Assembly: GCA_022509065.1 (NCBI GenBank) | Contig: JAFLTY010000012.1 | Location: forward strand, 1 to 56,963 | Length of the DNA stretch: 56,963 bases | Origin: Muribaculaceae bacterium | GTDB taxonomy: Bacteria; Bacteroidota; Bacteroidia; Bacteroidales; Muribaculaceae | Reading direction: 5' to 3' | Part shown: one piece after another, positions 24,643-33,803 of the stretch | Numbering within the stretch: position 1 is the first letter of the stretch | Layout: every line of letters starts with the position of its first letter | Translations under genes and position numbers: made by a program | The notes under the pieces: model-generated | Told to the model about the DNA's origin: nothing | Seen by the model: only the letters and a program-made list of their open reading frames with translations | Database searches by the model: none

Positions 24643-26370
24643 TTAACGCTTGCGAGATGATTTGGCCGGTATCTTCAGTTTTTTGCCGGCATTTATTTTA
24701 TCATCGGTAAGATTGTTGGCTTTTTTGAGCTCTTCGACCGTAACCCCGTAACGTTTGGCAATCTTAAAGAGATTTTCACCTGATTTAATGGTATGAGTTG
24801 TTGGACGCGAAGAAGACGAAGATGCCGTTTTCTTTTTCGCTGATGTATTCATGGCTTGAGAAACTTGCGAGGATGGAGTTTCGGCTTCTTGACGCGATGC
24901 GACATCCGCAGGTTTGTCAACCGATGACGGTATAAGGGTAGTTTGCGTGAGGCTATCGGTGGGAGAACCATCTACTATATCCGTTTCGGCCAATTCTTTT
25001 TCACCGGATTCAACTTGTAATGAGTCGGTTGGTTGTTGTGCCACGGGTGTGGGTGCGCTCTCTATATATTTGCGTTCAACAGTGTTGATTTTTAGAGTAG
25101 CGCCGGCAAGTAAAGTTTTTTTACCACCATTCGCCCTCTTGACTTCGGCCTGGGATACACCGTATTTTTTTGCTATGGAAGCGAAAGTTTCACCCTTGCG
25201 GACTTTATGATTTTTAACCACAGTTTCTTCTACATATTCTCCACCTTTTTCATCTGTCCCTTTTGTTACAGTGCCTGGCAAGACGATGTCGCGGCGCGCA
25301 TACAGTTCGGCGTTATGGCTAACTATCGAATCCTCATTGGCAAGATAGTTGAGAGCCTGAAGGTTAGGCAAAACTAAAGAATAAGGATGTATGTCTCCGG
25401 GAATAATATCCGCGCGATATTGCGGATTGAGAGTGCGAATCTCTTCCATCGGGATGTCGAGAACATCACTTATTTGCTGAAAATGTACACGTCGCGTCAC
25501 ATGAACGCTATCAACCACGATAGGACGCGCTGCAAGCACCGGCGAGATATTGTGTTCTTTATAATAAGCCATAGCGTAGTTGGCCGCGATAAAAGCCGGT
25601 ATGTAGTCGCGAGTCTCGGACGGAAGAAAACGATAGATTTCCCAAAAATCTTTTTTACCACCGCCTGCTCTACGCAGTGCTTTGTTTACATTGCCCGGAC
25701 CACAATTATACGCCGCTATCGCAAGTGACCAGTCGCCGTAAGTGTCATACAGCTTTTTGAGGTAACGGGCTGCGGCGTCGGACGAACGGTACGGGTCTCG
25801 ACGCTCGTCTATAAGGGAGTTTATCTCCAGACCTTCGCCTTGTGCAGTGGGAGTCATGAATTGCCACAAGCCCGTAGCGCCTGCTTTTGACACTGCATTG
25901 GGATTCAACGCCGATTCTATTATCGCAAGGTTCCGTAACTCAAGAGGTAAACCGTATTTATCAAGAGCTTCCTCGAAGATTGGCATGTAATAGAGCCCAA
26001 GACCCAACATAGACTCGACGAGACCTTTTTTACGCTCGACATACATCTTGATGAAGCTTCTTACAATGGGGTTGAAAGGCATTTCGATGACGGTGGGCAG
26101 TTTTTGCAATCGGTCAATATAGTCTTGATCCTCAAATTCGACGGTCTTTCGAGAATCAGCGTCTTTATCCATTATTGCATACCTGGTAAGGTACCAGCTT
26201 TCCATCAAAGCGTGTACATCGACTTCAAAGCTTTCCGGTGCCACAATTTTCGTGGTGTCGAGAGCCATATTCACATCGCGTACATTCATATCGGGGTTCG
26301 CTTTGGCGAAAATGGCCGTTGAGAGCGTTAAAACGCAAGTTATAGTCTTGGATAGTTGGGAGATATTCAT
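24643..26370 (-). CDS. mltD: Membrane-bound lytic murein transglycosylase D-like protein with two LysM domains
   Basis: A 575-residue exported protein (signal peptide MNISQLSKTITCVLTLSTAIF plus AKA). The SLT domain spans about 120-260. Its catalytic glutamate is near 150 in LAIIESALNPNAVSKAGATG, followed by LWQFMTPTAQ and AIAAYNCGPGNVNKAL. Two LysM peptidoglycan-binding modules lie at about 388-432 (VRKGETFASIAKKYGVSQ) and 526-570 (IKSGENLFKIAKRYGVTV), joined by a serine/threonine-rich linker. It cleaves the glycan strand, forming 1,6-anhydromuramic ends, during wall remodelling. It is the fourth gene of parA-parB-DUF5683-mltD, with a 21-base gap from the DUF5683 gene, a gene order I associate with Bacteroidetes. 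Confidence 0.93.
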   Translation of the reverse strand: MNISQLSKTITCVLTLSTAIFAKANPDMNVRDVNMALDTTKIVAPESFEVDVHALMESWYLTRYAIMDKDADSRKTVEFEDQDYIDRLQKLPTVIEMPFNPIVRSFIKMYVERKKGLVESMLGLGLYYMPIFEEALDKYGLPLELRNLAIIESALNPNAVSKAGATGLWQFMTPTAQGEGLEINSLIDERRDPYRSSDAAARYLKKLYDTYGDWSLAIAAYNCGPGNVNKALRRAGGGKKDFWEIYRFLPSETRDYIPAFIAANYAMAYYKEHNISPVLAARPIVVDSVHVTRRVHFQQISDVLDIPMEEIRTLNPQYRADIIPGDIHPYSLVLPNLQALNYLANEDSIVSHNAELYARRDIVLPGTVTKGTDEKGGEYVEETVVKNHKVRKGETFASIAKKYGVSQAEVKRANGGKKTLLAGATLKINTVERKYIESAPTPVAQQPTDSLQVESGEKELAETDIVDGSPTDSLTQTTLIPSSVDKPADVASRQEAETPSSQVSQAMNTSAKKKTASSSSSRPTTHTIKSGENLFKIAKRYGVTVEELKKANNLTDDKINAGKKLKIPAKSSRKR

Positions 26371-26391
26371 TATGATAGCTTTACGGAGAGT

Positions 26392-27108
26392 TTAAAAATT
26401 TAGAGCCCAGGACATTCCTATCCCGGGTATAGAGTTTCGGGCGTCGGGTATCAGAGAGGGTACCACGTCCATTGAGAGATCGGGAGAGATATCGAAATGG
26501 CTTAACGACGCATCGACATATGCATCAACCATAGCCAAAAGATAAACGCCAACCATACCTATGATACAAAGGTCTCGGTTGCGTCGATAGAAATCTTTGC
26601 GCGACTTAAGCAGATTTGTCAGCCAAGATTTGTCCAGACTGGATTCCTGGGTTGTCGGTGGAAAGAAATCCATGTATGAGTTTGTCGACGGGTCATTATC
26701 CATGATATCGCGGTATGCCCGTTGATAGTCTGTCAGCATGGTGTTGTTCCATGATGTGGCATAGGCCAAACCAAGATAACCTCCCACAATGATGGGAAGT
26801 TTCCAATACCGTCGGTTATACACTTGACCCAGACCGGGAAAAAGCGCTGACATCCAGACGGCTCGATTGGGAGAAGGTGAGAACGCTTCGTCGCGTTCTA
26901 TCCACACGTCATAAGCGTCAAAACTACCGGTTGGCAAATCCCAAACCAATGAGTCAGAACGTACAATAGGATTGCCTTGCAGTTCTACCTTTACCGGTTG
27001 GATAATTATAGCGGTGTCGTTGTCTTCGTAATTCTGTGAAAATGCGTCCAAGCTTATTAACAGCACAATCAGCAGGTGTACTGTCTTTTGTTTTATGAGA
27101 TGGAGCAT
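26392..27108 (-). CDS. DUF5683 membrane protein of the parAB-mltD cluster
   Basis: A 238-residue protein with an N-terminal signal peptide or anchor (LLIVLLISLDAFS). The DUF5683 core begins at about 80: RAVWMSALFPGLGQVYNRRYWKLPI, then VGGYLGLAYATSW. The core PGLGQ-x-YN motif resembles that of TM2-like and P13-like proteins, with at least three membrane helices. No biochemical function is established to my knowledge. Its constant position between parB and a lytic transglycosylase suggests a cell-envelope role linked to division or segregation; that is inference. I start at the ATG at 27108; a GTG five codons upstream (27123) is equally open. Confidence 0.82.
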   Translation of the reverse strand: MLHLIKQKTVHLLIVLLISLDAFSQNYEDNDTAIIIQPVKVELQGNPIVRSDSLVWDLPTGSFDAYDVWIERDEAFSPSPNRAVWMSALFPGLGQVYNRRYWKLPIIVGGYLGLAYATSWNNTMLTDYQRAYRDIMDNDPSTNSYMDFFPPTTQESSLDKSWLTNLLKSRKDFYRRNRDLCIIGMVGVYLLAMVDAYVDASLSHFDISPDLSMDVVPSLIPDARNSIPGIGMSWALNF

Positions 27109-27140
27109 AGAAGAGAAATTCACAGAAAAAGGTTGTTAAA

Positions 27141-28019
27141 TTACTTCGTTGAATGAATGTTGTCGAAAAGAGCGATAAGTCTTTCGAGTTGCTCGGTGTC
27201 GTTAAAAGGAATTGTTATCTTACCTTTTCCGGCCTCATTGCAAGTGAGCGACACGCGAGTGTTAAAAGTTTGCGACAGACGATTTTTAAGTGCCGAAAAA
27301 TCAGAAGATTTTGTGCGCACCTGTTCTTTCTTACTGTCTGTCAGACCGGATTGGTATTTCTTGGCAAGCTCTTCGACTTTTCGTACGGATAGGCCGTTAC
27401 GCAATATCTCGTTATATAACTTTAGCTGCAAAGCCGGTTTCTCAATAGTAAGCAGAGCACGCGCATGACCCATGTCAACACGTTTGTCACGCAGACCTAA
27501 CTGAACCTCTGCAGGAAGTTTTAGCAACCGTAGGAAGTTTGCTATAGTGGCGCGTTTCTTGCCTATGCGTTCGCTCAGACGTTCTTGAGTGAGATTGTAT
27601 TGGTCAATAAGTTTTTTGAAAGTAAGAGCAATCTCGATGGCGTTCAAGTCCTCGCGTTGGATGTTCTCGATGAGAGCCATTTCGGTAAGCTCAGCGTCAT
27701 TGGCAGTACGGATATAAGCAGGGATAGAAGACAGTCCCGCTAATTTAGCGGCGCGATATCGTCTTTCTCCGGCAATTATCTGGTAGCTGTCCGCTCCTGT
27801 CTTGCGCAGCGAAAGTGGTTGTATAATACCCAATTCACGAATTGACGAAGCTAACTCTTCGAGTGCATCGTTATCAAATGTTCGTCTTGGTTGGTCGGGA
27901 TTGGGATGGATTTGGTCGAGAGAGATATTGCTTATGGCTGATGATCCGCGTGCTGGAACATCATCCATCGAAATCAAAGAATCCAAACCGCGTCCAAGCG
28001 CGTTTCTTTTTTGTTGCAT
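27141..28019 (-). CDS. parB: Chromosome-partitioning protein ParB
   Basis: A 292-residue ParB/Spo0J protein. The N-terminus has ALGRGLDSLI, the usual ParA-stimulating peptide region. The ParB/Srx CTPase domain follows, with ISLDQIHPNPDQPR, LEELASSIRELGIIQPL and the CTP-binding GERRYRA (about 86-92). The central HTH includes RLSERIGKKRATIANFLRLL, and the C-terminus is a dimerisation region. It binds parS sites and slides on DNA as a CTP-dependent clamp. I start at the ATG at 28019; two extra codons upstream begin with TTG. It lies 66 bases after parA. I found no good parS (only a partial match near 55635). Confidence 0.95.
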   Translation of the reverse strand: MQQKRNALGRGLDSLISMDDVPARGSSAISNISLDQIHPNPDQPRRTFDNDALEELASSIRELGIIQPLSLRKTGADSYQIIAGERRYRAAKLAGLSSIPAYIRTANDAELTEMALIENIQREDLNAIEIALTFKKLIDQYNLTQERLSERIGKKRATIANFLRLLKLPAEVQLGLRDKRVDMGHARALLTIEKPALQLKLYNEILRNGLSVRKVEELAKKYQSGLTDSKKEQVRTKSSDFSALKNRLSQTFNTRVSLTCNEAGKGKITIPFNDTEQLERLIALFDNIHSTK

Positions 28020-28085
28020 ATTCAAAAATTCATCTGCTTTTAACTCCAGTCATTACAAGTAAAACTTACTTCGTGACCGTGAGTG

Positions 28086-28853
28086 TTATTTGCGGTTTTT
28101 TTCAATTAATTCTCTTGCCAGCATGGTATGGCTCGTTGCGCCGCGGCTGTCCGGGTCATAGAGAATGGCAGGAAGCCCATGACTCGGAGCCTCGCTTAGA
28201 CGTATATTACGCGGTATAACGGTATCGAAAACCAGATCGCCGAAATGGCCCTTAAGTTCGTCAAAAATTTGATTTGCAAGTTTTAAACGGCTGTCATACA
28301 TTGTCAGGAGGAACCCTTCGATTTCAAGGTCGGGGTTAAGTCTTGACTTAATGATGCGAATGGTGTTAAGCAACTTGCTAATGCCTTCAAGTGCGAAATA
28401 TTCGGCTTGAACCGGTATAATAACCGAGTTGGCAGCCGTCAGAGCGTTGACAGTGATTAGACCGAGAGAAGGAGAACAATCTATCAGAATATAGTCATAA
28501 TCGTTAATTACATCATCAAGTAATTTTCTGAGCACTTTTTCGCGATCCGGCTGATTTATCAACTCTAATTCGGCACCGGCCAAATCGATACGGGATCCTA
28601 CTAACTCAAGACCTTCAATACAAGTCTTGACTTGACTTCCGTTGATAGGGTAGGCATCAACAAGACATTCATAAATCGATGAGTCCATCGATGAGGGATC
28701 AATGCCGTAACCGGAGGTGGCATTCGCTTGAGGGTCGGCATCGATTATCAACACTTTTTTGCCTGCAAGAGCAAGCGACGCCGCCAGATTTATGGTGGTA
28801 GTCGTTTTACCTACACCGCCTTTCTGATTGGCTATAGCTATAATTTTACCCAT
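28086..28853 (-). CDS. parA: Chromosome-partitioning ATPase ParA (Soj)
   Basis: A 255-residue deviant-Walker ATPase that drives segregation of ParB-bound origins. The deviant Walker A NQKGGVGKTTTTINLAAS is at about 9-26, with the second box VLIIDADPQANATSG and the later DCSPSLGLITVNAL. The protein is cytoplasmic and binds DNA non-specifically when ATP-bound. Length is that of chromosomal ParA rather than larger plasmid forms, which lack nothing here and carry an extra N-terminal HTH. It heads parA-parB-DUF5683-mltD. I did not find a full promoter in the 60 bases upstream. Confidence 0.95.
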   Translation of the reverse strand: MGKIIAIANQKGGVGKTTTTINLAASLALAGKKVLIIDADPQANATSGYGIDPSSMDSSIYECLVDAYPINGSQVKTCIEGLELVGSRIDLAGAELELINQPDREKVLRKLLDDVINDYDYILIDCSPSLGLITVNALTAANSVIIPVQAEYFALEGISKLLNTIRIIKSRLNPDLEIEGFLLTMYDSRLKLANQIFDELKGHFGDLVFDTVIPRNIRLSEAPSHGLPAILYDPDSRGATSHTMLARELIEKNRK

Positions 28854-28910
28854 ACAAGTAATTTAACAAAGTGGTAATGATTATACTGAACGCAAAGAAA
28901 ACAAAAAAGC

Positions 28911-28936
28911 GTGGAACAAACAAATTTTTGTTCCAC
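28911..28936 (-). terminator. Terminator of the nfnA-nfnB-like operon
   Basis: A 10-bp perfect stem, GTGGAACAAA (28911-28920) against TTTGTTCCAC (28927-28936), has a 6-base loop. On the minus strand it is followed by a T-rich tract (A-run at about 28901-28908 on the plus strand); the other side also has an A-run. It lies 40 bases after the stop at 28976, between this operon and parA. Confidence 0.8.
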
Positions 28937-28975
28937 AAAAAACCTTACATGTTGATAACTTTGTGTTAACTTTTG

Positions 28976-30442
28976 TTATTCAGGGTTTGCCAATAACTTT
29001 ATACATTCGTTAGCGGCACGTCGACCGTCACCCATAGCGAGTATAACAGTGGCACCCCCACGAACTATGTCTCCGCCGGCAAACAGCATTGGTATTGAGG
29101 ACATCATGTGGTCATCAACCTCTATAGTACCACGTTTGCTTATATCAAGATTGGAGAAAGCCGAAGGTATCAAGGGATTGGGAGACACCCCCACGCTTAC
29201 AATAACTTCGTCAACGGCTATTTCTGTAAGACCCTCGTCACCGGGAATTGGTACAGGAGCTCGTCTTCCTGACTCATCGGGCTCTCCAAGACTCATTTTG
29301 CGTAATATCATGGATTTGACGCGTCCAGTGTCGTCTCCTATAAATTTTTCCGGATTATGCAATGTCATAAACTCGACGCCTTCTTCTTTGGCATGATGAA
29401 TCTCCATGCGTCTGGCAGGCATCTCGTCTTCAGTTCTTCGATACACTATGGTGGCCTTTGCTGCACCCATTCTCAGAGCCGTACGTACCGAATCCATAGC
29501 AGTATTTCCTCCACCGATAACTGCGACATGATGACCTTTGAGCACAGGAGTATCACCACCTCGACCTGCTCCCATCAGATTGATGCGAGTAAGATATTCG
29601 TTACTGGACATAATGCCGTTGAGGTTCTCACCTTCAATACCCATGAAGCGTGGCAGCCCTGCCCCCGAAGCAACAAAAATGGCTTTAAACCCTTGTTGTA
29701 CCAAATCATCATACGACAGAGTCTTTCCTATAACAACATCAGTCAAGAATGTTACCCCAAGAGCGCGTAATGCGTCTATTTCTCTGTCTACGACGGGGTT
29801 AGGCAATCTGAACTCGGGAATACCGTATTTTAGAACTCCGCCGATTTCATGGAGAGCCTCAAAGACAGTCACGTCATGGCCGGCTGCGGCAGCGGTGCCA
29901 GCGAAAGAAAGTCCTGCCGGGCCTGAACCGACAACTGCGATTTTAGCAGGGTTAGGGATAGGGTTTTTATATGGTTTGTCCTCTTTGCCATGGTCGGCAG
30001 CAAATTGTTCAAGCCATCCGATACCTACAGGCTCTTTATTCATTTTGAGATAGATGCACCGGCTTTCGCATTGTCTTTCCTGAGGACAAACTCGTCCGCA
30101 GACAGCCGGAAGCGCGCTGGTCATTTTAAGGACACGCAGAGCATCGTTGAGATGTCCTCTTTGTATGTTTTTGATGAAGGCTGGGATGTTGATATTGACC
30201 GGACATCCTGTAATGCAACCCGGATTCGGACAATCAAGGCAACGGGTAGCTTCGCGCAAGGCTAAATCAAGTGTCAGTCCTTGAGAAACCTCTTCGTTAT
30301 TATTTCTTCGATAGTCCGGTGAGAGTTCAGGCATTGTGACTCGCGGAATAGCGGTACGTTCCGAAGGTTTGATGGCGTTTTGCAATTGTTTTCGCCAATC
30401 ACTGTCACGGGATATCAGTTCGGTTATGGTGTGATGGTTCAT
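28976..30442 (-). CDS. NfnB-like / GltA-type NADPH-dependent oxidoreductase with two 4Fe-4S clusters
   Basis: A 488-residue flavoprotein of the glutamate synthase small-subunit family. The N-terminal ferredoxin-like domain carries CLDCPNPGCITGCPV (about 72-86) and CGRVCPQERQCESRC (about 115-129), ligands for two 4Fe-4S clusters. The FAD Rossmann motif GSGPAGLS is at about 172 and the NADPH-binding GGGNTAMD at about 312. Although often annotated gltA, the partner here is not a large GOGAT subunit but the FAD/2Fe-2S protein encoded 6 bases upstream. That pairing is the NfnAB/SudAB arrangement: NADH-dependent reduced ferredoxin:NADP oxidoreductase, an electron-bifurcating transhydrogenase. Assignment to Nfn rests on pairing and family knowledge. 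Confidence 0.88.
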   Translation of the reverse strand: MNHHTITELISRDSDWRKQLQNAIKPSERTAIPRVTMPELSPDYRRNNNEEVSQGLTLDLALREATRCLDCPNPGCITGCPVNINIPAFIKNIQRGHLNDALRVLKMTSALPAVCGRVCPQERQCESRCIYLKMNKEPVGIGWLEQFAADHGKEDKPYKNPIPNPAKIAVVGSGPAGLSFAGTAAAAGHDVTVFEALHEIGGVLKYGIPEFRLPNPVVDREIDALRALGVTFLTDVVIGKTLSYDDLVQQGFKAIFVASGAGLPRFMGIEGENLNGIMSSNEYLTRINLMGAGRGGDTPVLKGHHVAVIGGGNTAMDSVRTALRMGAAKATIVYRRTEDEMPARRMEIHHAKEEGVEFMTLHNPEKFIGDDTGRVKSMILRKMSLGEPDESGRRAPVPIPGDEGLTEIAVDEVIVSVGVSPNPLIPSAFSNLDISKRGTIEVDDHMMSSIPMLFAGGDIVRGGATVILAMGDGRRAANECIKLLANPE

Positions 30443-30448
30443 TGTCTA

Positions 30449-31231
30449 TCAATTATATGCTTTTAAACGCATGAGCATTTCATTAAAGTCAACCTTGTGG
30501 GCGTCGAACTCAGGGCCGTCGACACAGACAAACTTCGTTTTGCCGTCAACGGTCACCCTACAGGCGCCGCACATCCCCGTGCCGTCTACCATTATGGTGT
30601 TTAGCGAGCACATGGTCGCCACATTATGCTTAAGTGTGGTGAGCGCGACAAATTTCATCATTATGGCCGGGCCTATAGTTACAACCAAGTCGACATTTTC
30701 TCGATTCAACACATCTTCTATGCCGGCTGTTACAAGCCCTTGTCGACCGGCAGATCCGTCATCTGTCATAACAATGACTTCGTCACTATAGCGTCGAACT
30801 TCGTCTTCAAGAATGATTAGCTCGGCTGAGCGTGCTGCAATAATACTTATGACACGATTTCCGGCTTCTTTCATCGCCTTGATAATGGGAAGTAACGGGG
30901 CTACTCCAACACCTCCACCGGAACAAATGACAGTACCATAGTTTTCTATCTTGGTGGCTCTACCCAAAGGACCGACCATATCAGTAAGATAATCTCCCGG
31001 ATTCAAACCGCAGATGAGTTTTGTTGAGTGTCCGACGGCCTGTACCACAAGAGTTACAGTGCCTTGTTCTACGTCCGCATCTGCTATGGTCAAAGGTATG
31101 CGTTCGCCGCGTTCTCCTACACGTACAATTACAAAATGTCCCGGTTTACGCGCGCGAGCTATCAAAGGAGCTTCGACAACTAATTTGACAACATTGGGAC
31201 TGAAATATTCTTTTTCCAATATACGGTTCAT
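30449..31231 (-). CDS. NfnA-like FAD/NAD-binding subunit (sulfide dehydrogenase / DHOD electron-transfer family)
   Basis: A 260-residue ferredoxin-reductase-fold protein. The FAD-binding beta-barrel holds RKPGHFVIVRVGERGERIPL. The NAD-binding half shows CSGGGVGVAPLLPIIKAM. A C-terminal 2Fe-2S site has cysteines in TMCSLNTIM, GMCGACRV and FVCVDGPEFD (about 207-240). This is the layout of PyrK/SudB/NfnA electron-transfer subunits. With the larger subunit downstream (gap 6 bases) it would form the NfnAB complex, balancing reduced ferredoxin, NADH and NADPH in an anaerobe. A pyrimidine role as PyrK is less likely, since no pyrD is adjacent. Confidence 0.88.
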   Translation of the reverse strand: MNRILEKEYFSPNVVKLVVEAPLIARARKPGHFVIVRVGERGERIPLTIADADVEQGTVTLVVQAVGHSTKLICGLNPGDYLTDMVGPLGRATKIENYGTVICSGGGVGVAPLLPIIKAMKEAGNRVISIIAARSAELIILEDEVRRYSDEVIVMTDDGSAGRQGLVTAGIEDVLNRENVDLVVTIGPAIMMKFVALTTLKHNVATMCSLNTIMVDGTGMCGACRVTVDGKTKFVCVDGPEFDAHKVDFNEMLMRLKAYN

Positions 31232-31602
31232 GATTGTAAACCAATAATCATTTAAGAACTATCTATAAAAAATTCCTCAAAATTTTGAGTCGCATCTCAG
31301 ATATGATAATGAGAATACATGTTCAATTTTGACTTCGTGAAAAGATGACTATTTATAATTTAGGGATTTATAGCGTCTCATTATAGAAGTTGATTTTGTA
31401 TATTTTCATCTATCATTTATATTCGCGAGAAGTTTTCAAAATCTTGTTTTTGAAAAGAATAATATAATATTATCCGATGTTTATTGCAAAGCCGGATCTA
31501 AACCGGCTACAAAAGTACAAATAAAAATATATGATTGCTCAGAAATTTCCATAAAATATAATAGCTCGATATGGAGCTAAATATGACGAGCTATGGATTC
31601 AA
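31232..31602. other. Intergenic region between radA and the nfnA-like gene
   Basis: A gap of 371 bases, AT-rich, with no gene. It must carry the end of the TPR-to-radA transcript and the promoter of the nfn pair. A perfect 6-bp hairpin, AGCCGG-7-CCGGCT, is at 31490-31508; its flanks are not T-rich, so it is a poor intrinsic terminator. A -7-like TACTTTTG on the minus strand (31517-31510) overlaps it but lacks a -33 partner. Nothing else is recognised. Confidence 0.45.
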
Positions 31603-32973
31603 TTATTTCAAAATCAATCGTAGAGCTTCGTCAATTCGTTCAACTTCATGAATATTTATCGAGAAAGAAGTTTGGTCTATTCCTTTCAAACTGTTTTTAG
31701 GAATTATAATATCCGATAAACCGAGTCTTTCCGCTTCGCGTATCCGTTGTTCAATACGTGTCACCTGTCGTATTTCACCGGATAGACCTACCTCGCCCGT
31801 CATTGCCCATCCATGAGGTACGGGCATGTCGACATTGCTTGATATCACCGCCGATACTACGGCAAGGTCAAGAGATGGGTCGTTGATTTTGAGACCACCT
31901 GCTATGTTGAGGAATACATCTTTGGCTGCCAGTTTGAAACCTACTCGTTTCTCTAAAACAGCCAACAGCATGTTCAAACGTTTTGAATCAAAACCGGTCA
32001 CAGTCCTCTGTGGTGTGCCATACGCGGCGGTACTGACCAAAGCCTGCACCTCGATTATAAAGGGTCGGACGCCTTCAACAGTGATACCGAGCGCCACGCC
32101 GGACAGTTGACCTTGGCTTGACGATACGAGGACTTCGGAAGCGTTTGCAATTTCACGCAAACCGCGTTGTCCCATTTCGTATATACCAATCTCGTTTGTG
32201 CTGCCAAAGCGATTTTTTATAGCTCTGAGAATGCGATACATATATTTGGAATCGCCTTCGAACTGAAGCACAGCGTCAACTATATGTTCCAATACTTTTG
32301 GGCCGGCCAGTGAGCCATCTTTTGTTATATGGCCGATTATAATGACCGGAGTAGATGTCTTCTTGGCATACGCTAATAGACGAGCGGCACATTCCCGAAC
32401 CTGACTTACCGAACCCGCAGTCGATTCCAAAACATCTGAAGCAATGGTTTGGATGGAGTCTATGACAATAATTCCCGGTTTAACATCGGAAATATGGTCA
32501 AATATGTTTTCCAGAGAAGTCTCCGTGACAATGAACACATTATCGCTTCCGCGTCCTATGCGGTCGGCGCGCAGTTTAAGCTGTGTTGCGCTTTCTTCGC
32601 CCGAAACATAGAGTATGGTCTTGGATTTTATGGCCAAAAGATTTTGAAGCACTAATGTTGATTTGCCTATGCCAGGTTCCCCTCCTATTAAAATCATTGA
32701 ACCGGAAACAAGACCACCCCCGAGTACACGGTTCAACTCACCGGAGGGCATTTTGATGCGCGTTTCTGTTCCTGCCTCGATATCGCTGACGGCTACGGGT
32801 TTTGATTTTGACGTTCCTGTAACGGGAGACGGACTACGAGAAGTCGAAGTCTGTATTTTTTCCTCCACCAAGGAGTTCCATGCTCCGCAAGACGGACAAC
32901 GACCCTCCCATTTTGGCGTATCGTTGCCACACTCCTTGCAGAACCAGGCTGTTTTATATTTTGTTTTTGCCAT
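31603..32973 (-). CDS. radA: DNA repair protein RadA (Sms)
   Basis: A 456-residue RecA-related, Lon-like protein. The N-terminal zinc finger is CKECGNDTPKWEGRCPSCG (four cysteines). The ATPase core carries Walker A GGEPGIGKSTLV (about 91-102) and the RadA-specific KNRFGST (about 252-258). The C-terminal third is the inactive Lon-protease-like domain. RadA helps branch migration in recombinational repair and DnaB-like unwinding at D-loops. The ATG at 32973 lies just after the SpoU stop; the frame extends only two codons further, through a TTG. It is the last of seven genes starting with the TPR protein at 41299. Confidence 0.96.
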   Translation of the reverse strand: MAKTKYKTAWFCKECGNDTPKWEGRCPSCGAWNSLVEEKIQTSTSRSPSPVTGTSKSKPVAVSDIEAGTETRIKMPSGELNRVLGGGLVSGSMILIGGEPGIGKSTLVLQNLLAIKSKTILYVSGEESATQLKLRADRIGRGSDNVFIVTETSLENIFDHISDVKPGIIVIDSIQTIASDVLESTAGSVSQVRECAARLLAYAKKTSTPVIIIGHITKDGSLAGPKVLEHIVDAVLQFEGDSKYMYRILRAIKNRFGSTNEIGIYEMGQRGLREIANASEVLVSSSQGQLSGVALGITVEGVRPFIIEVQALVSTAAYGTPQRTVTGFDSKRLNMLLAVLEKRVGFKLAAKDVFLNIAGGLKINDPSLDLAVVSAVISSNVDMPVPHGWAMTGEVGLSGEIRQVTRIEQRIREAERLGLSDIIIPKNSLKGIDQTSFSINIHEVERIDEALRLILK

Positions 32974-32975
32974 AG

Positions 32976-33782
32976 TCAATTTCTTATTGTCGAACCGTTT
33001 CTAAGTTTGTTTGCACGCATGGTAGCCAAAGTTATTGCGGTGGCACTAGCCACATTTAGCGATTCGACATCATGCCTGCCGGAAGGATAGGTTGGGATGA
33101 CTATTTTTCGAGATATTTTTGCGGAAACTTCCTGCGAGATGCCTTTTCCTTCGTTCCCCATCACAACGATTCCCGTTGGACTTGTGTCTTTGACAACTTC
33201 AAAAATATTCTCTCCATCCAAAAAAGTTCCCCACACGACTATTCCATCTTGAGACGCTTTTTCGAGAAGCTGTGAAAGGTCACAATAGACAACTTTTACG
33301 CGCGCTATGGATCCCATGGTGGAAATGACGCATTTTGGGTTGAAAACGTTCACGGAATCTGTGCTTGCAAATATAGTGTCGACGCCAAACCAGTCAGCTA
33401 CCCGAACTATAGTGCCAAGGTTACCCGGATCCTGAATGCTGTCAAGAGCGAGGTAAAGCTGACCGGTAACAGGTCTGACTGTCTCGGATACATCCTCAGG
33501 CATATCAAAAACAGCAAGCACAGAAGGAGGAGTGGATAAGGAGGACATACTACACATCTCCGATTCCGAAGCGTAAAAAATTTTTTTCTTATCTAAGCAC
33601 AAGTCGGGGTTATGTTCATGCCATTCTTGTGTTGACACCAGCCAACGCAATTTGAATGGGCTGCTCAGAAGCTCCCGAACATTTTTGTCACGTTCGGTAA
33701 CGAAAGCCTTATGTTCTTTGCGACCTTTCGTAGTAGAAAGACTTTTTATGATTTTGCGCAACGAGGATGGTATCTTTTCCAT
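32976..33782 (-). CDS. SpoU-type (SPOUT class) RNA 2'-O-methyltransferase
   Basis: A 268-residue TrmH/RlmB-family methyltransferase. An N-terminal substrate-binding domain (HKAFVTERDKNVRELLSSPF) is followed by the knotted SAM-binding domain with the three SPOUT motifs: QDPGNLGTIVRVADWFG (motif 1, about 115-130), VVMGNEGKGIS (motif 2) and IPTYPSGRHDVESLNVASA (motif 3). The target is ribose methylation of rRNA or tRNA; the exact nucleotide cannot be inferred. A second member of this family is encoded at 45421-46245. Gaps are 21 bases from the ClC gene and 2 bases to radA, so it is tightly coupled. Confidence 0.9.
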   Translation of the reverse strand: MEKIPSSLRKIIKSLSTTKGRKEHKAFVTERDKNVRELLSSPFKLRWLVSTQEWHEHNPDLCLDKKKIFYASESEMCSMSSLSTPPSVLAVFDMPEDVSETVRPVTGQLYLALDSIQDPGNLGTIVRVADWFGVDTIFASTDSVNVFNPKCVISTMGSIARVKVVYCDLSQLLEKASQDGIVVWGTFLDGENIFEVVKDTSPTGIVVMGNEGKGISQEVSAKISRKIVIPTYPSGRHDVESLNVASATAITLATMRANKLRNGSTIRN

Positions 33783-33803
33783 TCTTAGCTACTCTTCAGA
33801 TTG

